The translations under genes and the position numbers were made by a program. Below the pieces are notes generated by a model. The model saw only the letters and a program-made list of their open reading frames with translations, did not search any database and was not told where the DNA came from. From Nitrosophilus kaiyonis (GTDB lineage: Bacteria > Campylobacterota > Campylobacteria > Campylobacterales > Nitratiruptoraceae): a stretch of 64,000 bases of DNA. Positions 33,865-44,540 of this stretch are shown here, in pieces; the stretch's first letter is position 1, and every line of letters begins with the position of its first letter. Where the stretch lies: contig NZ_AP025696.1 of NCBI RefSeq assembly GCF_027943725.1, positions 1,093,501 through 1,157,500 of the forward strand. The letters run 5' to 3'.

Positions 33865-34430
33865 GAATATTATTAAAAGAAGCATCTGTAAAATATGAAG
33901 AGAAAAAATCAAAATTTATCTCTTATATTATTAATTTTGAAAAATTTGAGAAATTTTTAAACGAACTTCAAAAAGAGCATCCAAAAGCAAACCATATTGT
34001 TTGGGCTTATAGATATTTAGATAAAAATCAAATTATTGAAAATCAAAGTGATGATGGTGAGCCAAAGGGTAGTGCAGGAAAACCAACATTGCATATACTA
34101 AAAAAGCAAAATATTATAAATAGTGCAATCATAACAGTACGATATTTTGGTGGGATAAAACTTGGAGTAAATGGATTGGTTAAAGCTTATACAAAATCGG
34201 CAACTCTTGCTTTATCAAAAGCAGAGTTTGGTATATATAAAGAGTATAAAAATATATCATTTTCTATAAATTACAAAGATTTTTCAAAATTTGAGTATTT
34301 TTTAAAAAAATTTGATGCAAAATTTGTAAAAAAAGAGTTTTTATCCGATAATATTGAAGTTATAGTTCAAATAGAGAATAAAAAAGAACATCTGTTTGAA
34401 AAAAATATCAAAAATTTTATTCAAAAGTAG
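33861..34430 (+). CDS. YigZ/IMPACT family protein
   Basis: A 189-residue protein. The N-terminal UPF0029 domain has the family marks KSKFISYI (about 15), [25 protein letters not shown] and [18 protein letters not shown]. The C-terminal half has the ferredoxin-like DUF1949 fold. YigZ proteins are implicated in translation regulation, but the biochemical activity is not settled. It is the middle gene of a Nudix-YigZ-FIST operon, with a 4-base overlap upstream and 4-base gap downstream. Confidence 0.88.
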   Translation: MRILLKEASVKYEEKKSKFISYIINFEKFEKFLNELQKEHPKANHIVWAYRYLDKNQIIENQSDDGEPKGSAGKPTLHILKKQNIINSAIITVRYFGGIKLGVNGLVKAYTKSATLALSKAEFGIYKEYKNISFSINYKDFSKFEYFLKKFDAKFVKKEFLSDNIEVIVQIENKKEHLFEKNIKNFIQK

Positions 34431-34434
34431 ATGA

Positions 34435-36939
34435 ATGAAAGTTAAAAATTTAGTAGTTAAAAGAAATGATAATATATCTATATTAGATTTTTATGAAATA
34501 GAAGAGTTTAAAAATTATAAATCAGTACTTGTGCAAGTATTTTCTGCAGTTGAAGATAAAGATTTTTTACAGCTTTATTTAAATAAATTAAAATCATTTA
34601 TACCAAAAGCGAAAATTATAGGGACTTCTTGTAGTGAATTTATTAATAATAAGATTGAAGATAATGGTATTTTGTTTTCTATAATAGGTTTTGAAAAAAG
34701 TGAAGTAAATATTTTTTTAGAAAATGATAAAAATCTAAACTCTTATGAAATAGGTAAGAGTATTGCAAAAAAATTATCTTCAAAAACAGAAATTCTCATA
34801 ACATTTTCAGAATCTAAGTCAATAAATGGTGACCTATATTTAGATGGGATAAAAGCTGTAAGAGATAATATTCATATCGCAGGCGGTATTGCATCAACAA
34901 AAAGTTTTAAAAATACCTTTGTTATTTATGATACGCAAATTTTATATAATGGAGTAGTCGCTGCAGAATTTTTTGGTGAAAATCTTAAATTTTATAATGA
35001 TTATCTTCTTGGCTGGGAGCATTTTGGAAAAGAGTTTACTGTTACTTCAGCAGATGGCAAAAATCTTATTGCAATTGATGGAAAATCGCCAAAAAAAATT
35101 TTTGAGCACTATTTGGGAAAAGAGGTTGCAGATCATATTCCAGGTGTTGGCTCTGCATTTAGTTTTATTATTAAAAGAGGTGAAGATTTTATACCAAGAG
35201 GAATTATTGATGTAAAAGATGAAAAGTTTGTTTTAGCTGGTGAGATAAAAGTTGGGGATAAAATATATCTAGCATATGCCAATCCATATTCAATCATTAA
35301 TCAAAAGAATTTTTCTAAAAATTTTTGTGAAAAAATAGGTAAACCAGAAGTAATATTTAATTATTACTGTTTAGGAAGAAAACTTTATCTACCACAAGAG
35401 GTTATAAATCATGAGATGCAAGCTATTAACAGATATGCTCCAGTTTCTGGTTTTTTAACTCTTGGTGAATTTTTTGCTACAGACTCTCAATGTATAAATC
35501 TAAATTTTAGCACCAGCATAATTGCATTAAGCGAAGGAGAGAAAAATGATTGCAAAGAGAAAAATTTTCATATAGAGATTCCAGATTTTAATATATTTAA
35601 TTTAATAACCCAGGGGCTATTTAGAATGATAGAGACAAGAAGCAAAGAATTAGAAGAACTTGCATATTATGATCAATTAACCAATCTTCCAAATAGAAGA
35701 TATCTAAATGAAAAGATAATAAAAGATATTAAATTTTGCAAAGAAAAAGGGAAAAAATTAGCAGTTCTTTATATAGATCTTGATAAATTTAAAAATATTA
35801 ATGATACATTAGGCCATTTTTATGGTGATGAAATTCTAAAAAAAGTAGGAAAAGAGTTAAAAGAGATTGCATTCAAAAATGAAGCTTTTATTGCAAGATT
35901 TGGTGGTGATGAATTTATTATGCTTATAAAAATAGATAATCACCATTTTGAAAAAGTTATAAAAACTATAAATAGTATTATTGATTTTTGTAAGAAACCA
36001 ATAAATATTAAAAATAAAACTTTTACTTTAGGTACAAGTGTTGGAGTGTCTCTTTATCCTAATGACGGGATTGATGTTCAAGATCTTATTAAAAATGCAG
36101 ATATAGCTATGTATCAGGCAAAACTTAAAGGTGGAAATAGGTTTAAATTTTATAATGAATATATGACAAAAAATAGAGTTGATATAATAAAGCTTGAAAA
36201 TGATTTAAGAGAAGCAATAAAAAATAATCAATTTGTTGTATATTATCAGCCAATTTATAATATTTTAAATAAAAAAATTATTGGTGCAGAAGCTCTTATT
36301 AGATGGAAACATCCTAAAAAAGGCATCATTTACCCAGAACAATTTATAGAGTTTGCAGAACAAGAGGGGTATATAGATAATATAACTGAAAAAGTGCTTG
36401 AAAAAGTTTTCAATGATTTAAATATTTTAAAAATGAAAAAGAAAAATCTTCCAAAAATAAATATCAATTTTTCTGTCAAAAATATTTTAAATGATCGATT
36501 TGTTAAAAAAATAGAGGAGTTTTCAAAAAAATATCAGATCTCTCCTAAATATATAAGTATAGAAGTTACAGAAACATCATTAGTAAAAAATATTGATAAA
36601 TGTGTAAAAACATTAAAAAAGCTAAAAGATTTAGGAATAGATATCTCTATTGATGATTTTGGGACAGGATACTCTTCTTTAAATTATTTAAAAACTTTAC
36701 CTATAACCTCGCTAAAAATTGATAAAAGTTTTATTTCTGAGATTCCTTATGAGAAAAACGATATAGTTATCGTAGAAACAATACTTGCTTTGGCAGATGC
36801 ATTAAATTTAAATGTTGTTGCAGAAGGGATTGAAACAAAAGAACAAGAAGAGTTTTTAATAAAAAGTAAAAGTTATTCTGGTCAAGGTTATCTATATAAA
36901 AGGCCAATGAGATTTAATGAGTTTGAAAAGATTTTATAA
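34435..36939 (+). CDS. FIST-GGDEF-EAL cyclic-di-GMP enzyme
   Basis: An 834-residue cytosolic protein. FIST_N (about 20-200), FIST_C (about 210-370), GGDEF (about 405-560; GGDEF at 490-494, intact) and EAL (about 585-834; EALIRW at 619, DDFGTGYSS, AEGIE and GQGYLYK) follow in order. Both catalytic motifs are intact, so it may make and break cyclic-di-GMP, with one activity dominant in vivo. No RxxD I-site precedes GGDEF (KNEA there), unlike its paralogue at 29213. A ligand for FIST is unknown. It closes the Nudix-YigZ operon. Confidence 0.9.
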   Translation: MKVKNLVVKRNDNISILDFYEIEEFKNYKSVLVQVFSAVEDKDFLQLYLNKLKSFIPKAKIIGTSCSEFINNKIEDNGILFSIIGFEKSEVNIFLENDKNLNSYEIGKSIAKKLSSKTEILITFSESKSINGDLYLDGIKAVRDNIHIAGGIASTKSFKNTFVIYDTQILYNGVVAAEFFGENLKFYNDYLLGWEHFGKEFTVTSADGKNLIAIDGKSPKKIFEHYLGKEVADHIPGVGSAFSFIIKRGEDFIPRGIIDVKDEKFVLAGEIKVGDKIYLAYANPYSIINQKNFSKNFCEKIGKPEVIFNYYCLGRKLYLPQEVINHEMQAINRYAPVSGFLTLGEFFATDSQCINLNFSTSIIALSEGEKNDCKEKNFHIEIPDFNIFNLITQGLFRMIETRSKELEELAYYDQLTNLPNRRYLNEKIIKDIKFCKEKGKKLAVLYIDLDKFKNINDTLGHFYGDEILKKVGKELKEIAFKNEAFIARFGGDEFIMLIKIDNHHFEKVIKTINSIIDFCKKPINIKNKTFTLGTSVGVSLYPNDGIDVQDLIKNADIAMYQAKLKGGNRFKFYNEYMTKNRVDIIKLENDLREAIKNNQFVVYYQPIYNILNKKIIGAEALIRWKHPKKGIIYPEQFIEFAEQEGYIDNITEKVLEKVFNDLNILKMKKKNLPKININFSVKNILNDRFVKKIEEFSKKYQISPKYISIEVTETSLVKNIDKCVKTLKKLKDLGIDISIDDFGTGYSSLNYLKTLPITSLKIDKSFISEIPYEKNDIVIVETILALADALNLNVVAEGIETKEQEEFLIKSKSYSGQGYLYKRPMRFNEFEKIL

Positions 36940-36953
36940 AAAAGATTGTTAAA

Positions 36954-37032
<79 letters not shown>

Positions 37033-37042
37033 AGGAGATTTA

Positions 37043-37118
37043 TGGTGGTCGCTAGTGGACTCGAACCACTGACCACTTGCTTGTAAGGCAAGCGCTCTAC
37101 CAACTGAGCTAAGCGACC
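37043..37118 (-). tRNA. tRNA-Val (UAC)
   Basis: Cloverleaf on the minus strand with anticodon loop CTTACAA (TAC), acceptor GGTCGCT/AGCGACC and encoded CCA (37045-37043). It lies 10 bases from tRNA-Asp. Confidence 0.96.
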
Positions 37119-37124
37119 TCAATG

Positions 37125-37200
37125 TGGCGACCCCTAGGGGATTTGAACCCCTGTGACCACCGTGAAAGGGTGGCATCCTTGGCCACTAGATGAAGGGGTC
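37125..37200 (-). tRNA. tRNA-Glu (UUC)
   Basis: Cloverleaf on the minus strand with anticodon loop CTTTCAC (TTC), acceptor GACCCCT/AGGGGTC and encoded CCA (37127-37125). It lies 6 bases upstream of tRNA-Val in transcription order. Confidence 0.96.
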
Positions 37201-37205
37201 ATAGT

Positions 37206-37249
37206 CTAAAAAAGCCTTTAGCTAAAATATTAATCTTAGCTAAAGGCTT
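37206..37249 (-). terminator. Terminator-like hairpin inside the tRNA operon
   Basis: A perfect 14-bp stem (AAGCCTTTAGCTAA at 37212-37225 and its complement at 37236-37249) with a 10-base loop. On the minus strand it is followed by TTTTTT (two Ts in the stem). It lies between tRNA-Lys and tRNA-Glu and could attenuate the distal three tRNAs or act in processing. Confidence 0.6.
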
Positions 37250-37252
37250 GAG

Positions 37253-37328
37253 TGGTGACCCGTGTTGGATTCGAACCAACGGCCCTCTCCTTAAAAGGGA
37301 GATGCTCTACCAGCTGAGCTAACGGGTC
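37253..37328 (-). tRNA. tRNA-Lys (UUU)
   Basis: Cloverleaf on the minus strand with anticodon loop CTTTTAA (TTT), acceptor GACCCGT/ACGGGTC and encoded CCA (37255-37253). It is the first tRNA of the operon after the promoter at 37371-37399. Confidence 0.97.
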
Positions 37329-37370
37329 AAAGGCGCTTTTTAGGCGCTTTCGTTTGCAAATGTGAGTGAA

Positions 37371-37399
37371 ATTATAAGCAAAAAAATTTCATTTGTCAA
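37371..37399 (-). promoter_or_regulatory. Consensus sigma-70 promoter of the tRNA operon
   Basis: On the minus strand, perfect TTGACA (37399-37394) and perfect TATAAT (37376-37371) are separated by exactly 17 bases. A start near 37364 gives a leader of about 35 bases before tRNA-Lys. It is the strongest promoter seen in the window. Confidence 0.9.
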
Positions 37400-37426
37400 T
37401 ACTTTTTTTAAAAAAAATCAAAAATT

Positions 37427-38515
37427 TTAAAAAAGCTCATTTTTTGCAATATCAAAAAGAAGTTTTACTGCATACATTGCAGCTTGATATTGGATATAGT
37501 TTCTATCTCCTTCAAAATGCATTGTTTTAATAATCTCTTTTTCATTACTTTTTGCTCCAATTACAACTGTCCCAACAGGTTTAGTAGGAGTAGCTCCACC
37601 AGGTCCAGCTATTCCGCTTATTGCCATAGCAAAATCACTTTCGCTAACCTTTAATGCACCTTTTAACATTCCAGTAACTGTCTCTTTGCTTACAGCACCA
37701 AATTCATTTAAAATTTCTGGCTTAACACCTAGCCAAGAGCTTTTTATTTCATTTGCATATGTAACAAGTGAGCCTTTGAAAATTGATGAGCTTCCAGGTA
37801 CTTTTGTAAGCATTGAAGCAAGAAGACCTCCAGTGCAACTTTCTGCAAAAGTTACTGTTTTATGAATAGCACTTAATCTCTCTATTAGGTATTCAAAAAT
37901 ATTTTCTGCTACTACAATATTTTCCGGGAGTAAAAGTTTTGCATTTTGAACAAACATAGCAAGATCACCAAATTTTGAATTTATTGCAACAACTTTTATC
38001 CACTCTTTTGTAAGATATGTAAAAGTAAGATTTATATCATAAGTATTTGCTAGATTTGAAAGTTTATCTTTTGCTTCATTTATGTCTATATTAAAAATGT
38101 TTAACACTGCATATTCAAATTTGGTTTCTAAAAAAATTGAAGGTAACTTATCAATCTCTTTTATTTTTATAACATTTACATTTTTTTCATTTTCACTAAT
38201 TAAAAAGCTATTTTTTTCATATTTAGAAGATTTTGAAGGAACTAAAATATCATCCTTTGCAATTAATATATCATCAAACAGAGTTGCAACTATTTTACTA
38301 ACAGTTGCAAAAGAGGTTTGAGATGTTGCAATTAATAAATTATCATATTTTTTAAAATTTTCGCTTATTTCTAAAAAAAGATTTTTATCATTTTCGCTTA
38401 TATTTATATGAGCATCAATTTTTCCAACTTTTTTACAAGCCTCTCTTTTTAAATACTCTATAAAAGGTTCATTTATTTTTATATCTTTTCCTACTATTAT
38501 CAATATGTTTTTCAT
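37427..38515 (-). CDS. CinA-type protein with C-terminal nicotinamide-nucleotide amidase domain
   Basis: A 362-residue protein. The C-terminal CinA/PncC domain (about 205-362) is well preserved: FAESCTGGLLASML, PGSS-x-FKG, VTYAN, GIAGPGGATPTKPVGTV. It hydrolyses nicotinamide mononucleotide in pyridine salvage. The N-terminal half (about 1-190) is distant from the CinA molybdopterin-like domain, without a clear GDELL-type motif, so its activity is unclear. Single gene, tail to head with the tRNA operon promoter region and without a visible terminator. Confidence 0.82.
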   Translation of the reverse strand: MKNILIIVGKDIKINEPFIEYLKREACKKVGKIDAHINISENDKNLFLEISENFKKYDNLLIATSQTSFATVSKIVATLFDDILIAKDDILVPSKSSKYEKNSFLISENEKNVNVIKIKEIDKLPSIFLETKFEYAVLNIFNIDINEAKDKLSNLANTYDINLTFTYLTKEWIKVVAINSKFGDLAMFVQNAKLLLPENIVVAENIFEYLIERLSAIHKTVTFAESCTGGLLASMLTKVPGSSSIFKGSLVTYANEIKSSWLGVKPEILNEFGAVSKETVTGMLKGALKVSESDFAMAISGIAGPGGATPTKPVGTVVIGAKSNEKEIIKTMHFEGDRNYIQYQAAMYAVKLLFDIAKNELF

Positions 38516-38610
38516 AGCTATCCTTTAAATCTTTTAGCATTTTTAATTATATCCAAATCTCAGCACTTCTTAATTACATTTTTTGTAAAATAAAGTTGCT
38601 TTTTATAGTT

Positions 38611-38740
38611 AAAAAGGTTGGGTAGTTGAGTTGATGAGTGGGTAAGTGGGTAAAAAACTTAATAATTTTAACCACTCAACAATTCAATTTTTTTAACCAC
38701 TCAACCACTCAACTTTTTTAACCACTCAACTTTTTTAAAA
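38611..38740 (+). repeat. Hairpin-forming leader element before ileS (copy F)
   Basis: The left arm (38626-38645) and right arm (38668-38687) are 20-base near-perfect complements (17 Watson-Crick pairs). ACCACTCAAC occurs four times (starting at 38671, 38696, 38704 and 38721), partly as a tandem in T-rich spacers. The stretch ends right before the ileS ribosome-binding site AAAAGGA. It has the same order (purine arm, then pyrimidine arm) as other leader elements but a different core. Confidence 0.75.
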
Positions 38741-38748
38741 GGAAATAT

Positions 38749-41499
38749 ATGGATTATAAAGATACTCTTCTTTTGCCAAAAACTACTTTTCCTATGAGAG
38801 GAAATCTACCACAAAATGAGCCAAAAAGATATAAAAACTGGTTTGAAAAAGATGTTTATAAAAAAATGATAAAAAATAGAGAAGGAAGAGCTTTATTTAC
38901 TCTTCATGATGGCCCTCCATATGCAAATGGTCATATTCATATAGGTCATGCGCTCAATAAAATTTTAAAAGATATGATTGTAAAATTTAACTATTTTAGT
39001 GGATATGCTATAAGATTTACTCCTGGATGGGATTGCCATGGTCTTCCTATTGAGCAACAAATTGAAAAAAAACTTGGAACCAAAAAGAAAGAGACTCTTC
39101 CAAAAACAAAAATAAGAGAATTGTGTCGTGAGCATGCAAAAAAATTTGTTGATATTCAAAAAGATGAGTTTAAATCTTTAGGTGTAGTTGCAGATTGGGA
39201 TAAGCCATATTTGACTATGGATTTTGTATTTGAGGCAAATATTTATAGAACTTTATGTAATATTGCAAAAAAAGGGCTTTTGGTAGAGAGAAATAAGCCA
39301 GTTTATTGGAGTTGGGCAGCTAAAACAGCTTTAGCTGAAGCAGAAGTAGAGTATGAGGATAAAGTATCTCCATCAATTTATGTAGCATTTAAGTTAAAAG
39401 ATGATGCTTTAGAAAAAATAGGTGAGAATGAGGCTTATATAGTCATATGGACAACTACTCCATGGACTCTGCCTGCAAATGTTGCTGTTGCCATAAATCC
39501 AGAAGAGAAATATGTTTTAACATCTGATAAAAAAATTGTTGCGAAAAAGCTTTATGAAACATTAAAAGACAAGGGTGTTGTAAAAGGTGAAATTAAAAAA
39601 GAGATCGATCCAAAAATTTTAGAAAATACCCATGCAATTAATCCTTTAAATAACAGAGATTCAAAAATTATTCTAGGCGAGCATGTAACTATGGATACAG
39701 GATCTGGTGCTGTGCATACAGCTCCTGGGCATGGTGAGGATGACTATAAGATAGGATTAAAATATAATCTTCCAATTATTATGCCTGTAGATGATGAGGG
39801 AAGATTTGATGAGACTGTTGTAAGAGAAAAACTTCTTCCAAATCCTAAAGAGTTTGTTGGGGTTAATGTATTTGATGCAAATGATAAAATAATAGAGCTT
39901 TTAGGAGATGCCCTTTTATTAAAAGAGGATATTAAGCACTCTTATCCTCACTGCTGGAGAACACATAAGCCAGTTATTTTTAGAGCAACTAAGCAGTGGT
40001 TTATAGCAGTTGATAAAAATCCAGATGGTGAAGAGAAGAGTTTAAGAGAGATTGCTTTAAGTGAGATTGAAAAGACAAATTTTTATCCAGAGTGGGGAAG
40101 AAATAGATTAAAAAGTATGGTAGAAAACAGACCAGATTGGTGTATTTCAAGACAAAGAGATTGGGGAGTTCCAATAGCATTTTTTAGAAATAAAAAAACT
40201 GGTGAAGTTATCTTAGATGAAAAAGTTTTAAACTATATTGCTATGATTTTTGAAAAGTTTGGTGCAGATGCCTGGTATAGTATGGATATAAAAGATCTTT
40301 TATATCCAGGAAGTGGTTTAAACCCAGATGATTTAAAAAAAGTAAATGATATCTTAGATGTTTGGTTTGATAGTGGATCAACTTGGTATGCAGTTTTAAA
40401 AAGCAAAAGATATGATGCTGGAAATTATCCAGCTGATCTTTATCTTGAAGGAAGCGATCAGCATAGAGGTTGGTTTCAAAGTTCCCTTCTTGTTAGCTCA
40501 GCAATAGAACATAAAGCTCCATTTAAATCAATTCTCACTCATGGATTTACAGTTGATGAAAAGGGTGAGAAGATGAGCAAATCCAAAGGAAATGTTGTTG
40601 CTCCTCAAGATGTTGCTAAAAAGTTTGGTGTTGAGATACTTAGACTTTGGGTTGCAATGAGTGAATATAAGAGTGATTTAAAAATAAGCGAAAATATTTT
40701 AAAACAGATTGCTGAACAGTATAGAAAACTTAGAAATACTTTTAGATTTATGCTTGCAAATATAAATGATTTAGAAGAGATTAATACTCAATTTAAAATT
40801 TTAGATAGATGGATTTTACAAAAAGCAAAAAAAATTTTAGATGAGGTAGAAGAGAATTTTAAAAATTATGAATTTTCAAAAGGCTTTAATATTTTAAACC
40901 ATTTTATTGTAAATGAATTTAGTGGAATATATCTTGATGTTTGTAAAGATAGACTCTATTGTGATGCTTTAAATGATCCTCATAGACGTGCTAGCCAAAG
41001 TGCTATGGCATTAATAGCAAGATCGCTTCTTACATTAATTGCACCAGTTTTAACATATACAGCAGATGAGATAGTTGAACATGCTCCAGAAATTTTAAAA
41101 GGTGAAAATGAAGATATTTTTGATTTTGAGCATAAAAAACTTGAAAGTATTGAGAGTGATTTTAATGAAGAGTATATGTTAGAAGCAAGAAGAAAATTTA
41201 ATGAGATTGTTGATAACTTAAAAAAAGAAAAAGTAATAAAAAGCTCACTAGAGCTTGTTTTAGAAACAGATTCAAATATTGTTTTAGATATAGATGAGAC
41301 TGAGAGAGAGGATTGGTTTATTGTAAGTGGGGTATTTGAAAAGATAGATACCCAAGAGCTTGGTGAGTTTGAAGTTGAAAAAGATAAATTTATTATAAAA
41401 AGAGCAAAACTTTATAAATGTCCAAGATGTTGGAAATATAAAGCTAAAGAAGAAGGTGCACTTTGTGAGAGATGCCAAAAGGTTTTAAATGGATCTTAG
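38749..41499 (+). CDS. ileS: Isoleucyl-tRNA synthetase
   Basis: A 916-residue class Ia synthetase that charges tRNA-Ile. HIGH lies in PPYANGHIHIGHAL (about 55-68). The editing domain has the WTTTPWTLPAN and GAVHTAPGHG motifs. KMSKS is in GEKMSKSKGN (about residues 603-612). The C-terminus ends with a zinc finger CPRCWKYK..CERC, typical of bacterial IleS. The 3' end overlaps the start of a 37-residue gene by 11 bases. Its leader is repeat element F, in a position where T-box or attenuator control might be expected, but no T-box motif is seen. Confidence 0.97.
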   Translation: MDYKDTLLLPKTTFPMRGNLPQNEPKRYKNWFEKDVYKKMIKNREGRALFTLHDGPPYANGHIHIGHALNKILKDMIVKFNYFSGYAIRFTPGWDCHGLPIEQQIEKKLGTKKKETLPKTKIRELCREHAKKFVDIQKDEFKSLGVVADWDKPYLTMDFVFEANIYRTLCNIAKKGLLVERNKPVYWSWAAKTALAEAEVEYEDKVSPSIYVAFKLKDDALEKIGENEAYIVIWTTTPWTLPANVAVAINPEEKYVLTSDKKIVAKKLYETLKDKGVVKGEIKKEIDPKILENTHAINPLNNRDSKIILGEHVTMDTGSGAVHTAPGHGEDDYKIGLKYNLPIIMPVDDEGRFDETVVREKLLPNPKEFVGVNVFDANDKIIELLGDALLLKEDIKHSYPHCWRTHKPVIFRATKQWFIAVDKNPDGEEKSLREIALSEIEKTNFYPEWGRNRLKSMVENRPDWCISRQRDWGVPIAFFRNKKTGEVILDEKVLNYIAMIFEKFGADAWYSMDIKDLLYPGSGLNPDDLKKVNDILDVWFDSGSTWYAVLKSKRYDAGNYPADLYLEGSDQHRGWFQSSLLVSSAIEHKAPFKSILTHGFTVDEKGEKMSKSKGNVVAPQDVAKKFGVEILRLWVAMSEYKSDLKISENILKQIAEQYRKLRNTFRFMLANINDLEEINTQFKILDRWILQKAKKILDEVEENFKNYEFSKGFNILNHFIVNEFSGIYLDVCKDRLYCDALNDPHRRASQSAMALIARSLLTLIAPVLTYTADEIVEHAPEILKGENEDIFDFEHKKLESIESDFNEEYMLEARRKFNEIVDNLKKEKVIKSSLELVLETDSNIVLDIDETEREDWFIVSGVFEKIDTQELGEFEVEKDKFIIKRAKLYKCPRCWKYKAKEEGALCERCQKVLNGS

Positions 41500-41602
41500 T
41501 AAACCTGTACCAATTGAAGCAATTTTTTATGCGATAGCTTTTTTTGTTATTATAACAGTAATTGGTATTTTTTTTGTTAATAATTTGAGGAGGAAAAATT
41601 GA
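41489..41602 (+). CDS. Tiny membrane protein between ileS and gatA
   Basis: Thirty-seven codons read by hand: ATG at 41489, stop TGA at 41600-41602. A hydrophilic N-terminus ([11 protein letters not shown]) is followed by one membrane helix (about residues 12-30) and the tail NNLRRKN. It overlaps ileS by 11 bases and the gatA TTG start by 4 (TTGA). Its own last codons contain the AGGAGG that serves gatA. C. jejuni has a tiny membrane gene (Cj1060c, from memory) at the same place, which supports a real conserved gene. Function is unknown. Confidence 0.7.
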   Translation: MDLSKPVPIEAIFYAIAFFVIITVIGIFFVNNLRRKN

Positions 41603-42933
41603 TTACCCTAAAAGAGGCTTTAAAATTAAAAAATGAAGAGATAGAGGATTTTAAAAAAGATCTTTTAAAAAAAATAGATGAAAAAAAAGAGTTAAATGCT
41701 TATATTGATGTTAAAGATTATGGTAAGGGAATTCCTATAGCTATAAAAGATAATATTCAAGTAGACGGCTGGGAGATAACATGTGCGAGCAAAATTTTAA
41801 AAGGTTATATTGCTCCATATAATGCTACAGTAATTAATAAAATTCTAAATGCAGGTCTTAGTCCATTTGGTAGAACAAATATGGATGAATTTGCTATGGG
41901 AAGTTCTACTGAGAGTAGCTGTTATGGTAAGACTATTAATCCAAAAGATTTTACTAGAGTTCCTGGTGGAAGCAGTGGTGGAAGTGCAGCAGTTGTTGCA
42001 GCTGGTATTGCAATTGCTGCTCTTGGTAGCGATACGGGAGGAAGTATCAGACAGCCAGCAGCATTTTGTGGATGTGTTGGTATGAAGCCGACATATGGAA
42101 GAGTAAGCAGATATGGTCTTGCTGCATATGGAAGTAGTTTAGACCAAATTGGTCCAATAACACAAAATGTTGAAGATGCGGCAATTTTATATGATATTAT
42201 TTCTGGATATGATGAAAAAGATAGTACAAGTGCAAATATAGAATATAAAAAAGTATCAACAAACTTAAATCCAGACAGAAAACTTAAAATAGGTGTTGTT
42301 CCAAATTACATAAAAGATGCAAGTAACTCTATTCAAAAAGCTTATGAAAAGGCAATTGAAGCATTAAAAAAAGAGGGTCATGAGATAGTTGAAGTTAATT
42401 TAATGGATGCAAAATATGATATTGCCGCTTATTATATTACTGCAATGGCTGAAGCAAGTACAAATTTAAGCAGATATGATGGTGTTAGATATGGATATAG
42501 AGCAGAGGCTAAAAATTTAAAAGAGATGTATTCTAAAACTAGAAGTGAGGGTTTTGGCGAAGAGGTTAAAAGAAGAATTTTACTTGGAACATTTGTTTTA
42601 AGTAGCGGATATTATGATGCTTACTATATTAAAGCCCAAAAAGTTAGACATTTAATAAAAGATGAATACAAAAAAGTTTTTGAAGATGTTGATTTGATTT
42701 TGAGTCCTGTGGCTCCAGATATTGCCTTTAAATTTGGAAGTAAAAAGACACCTCTTGAGATGTATTTAAGTGATGTTTATACAATTGGTGTAAATCTTGC
42801 AGGGCTTCCAGCAATTAGTTTACCAGTTGATGAGAGTGAAGGGTTGCCAGTAGGGCTTCAGTTAATAGGAAAGCATTTTGATGAGCAGACAGTTTTTGAC
42901 GGAGCTTTGAGTCTGGAAAGAGCATTGAAGTAA
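41599..42933 (+). CDS. gatA: Glutamyl-tRNA(Gln)/aspartyl-tRNA(Asn) amidotransferase subunit A
   Basis: A 444-residue amidase-signature enzyme. It releases ammonia from glutamine so that GatB can convert Glu-tRNA(Gln) and Asp-tRNA(Asn). The amidase core shows AIKDN (catalytic Lys), GGSSGGSAA with cis-Ser, and [16 protein letters not shown] with nucleophile Ser. It begins at TTG at 41599, with AGGAGG at 41587-41592 six bases upstream. That start is shared with the stop of the small upstream gene. It is followed by guaB after a 41-base purine-rich gap. Confidence 0.96.
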   Translation: MITLKEALKLKNEEIEDFKKDLLKKIDEKKELNAYIDVKDYGKGIPIAIKDNIQVDGWEITCASKILKGYIAPYNATVINKILNAGLSPFGRTNMDEFAMGSSTESSCYGKTINPKDFTRVPGGSSGGSAAVVAAGIAIAALGSDTGGSIRQPAAFCGCVGMKPTYGRVSRYGLAAYGSSLDQIGPITQNVEDAAILYDIISGYDEKDSTSANIEYKKVSTNLNPDRKLKIGVVPNYIKDASNSIQKAYEKAIEALKKEGHEIVEVNLMDAKYDIAAYYITAMAEASTNLSRYDGVRYGYRAEAKNLKEMYSKTRSEGFGEEVKRRILLGTFVLSSGYYDAYYIKAQKVRHLIKDEYKKVFEDVDLILSPVAPDIAFKFGSKKTPLEMYLSDVYTIGVNLAGLPAISLPVDESEGLPVGLQLIGKHFDEQTVFDGALSLERALK

Positions 42934-44444
<1,511 letters not shown>

Positions 44445-44540
44445 TAATTATCTCTTCTTAAAATTTAATACTCCTATAAATAATAATTTGTTATATTTAA
44501 CCTCCATTGATTTATAAAAAAAATTAATAAAAGAAAAATT

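Noticed and set aside
38611-38740. CRISPR array in the ileS leader, because of repeated ACCACTCAAC
   Set aside because: The repeats are 10 bases with irregular spacers of 0-15 bases, and no cas genes are present. A direct-repeat array with unique spacers is not seen.
38516-38748. T-box riboswitch for ileS
   Set aside because: No AGGGUGGNACCGCG-type T-box motif or specifier loop is seen, and T-boxes are not typical for this group.
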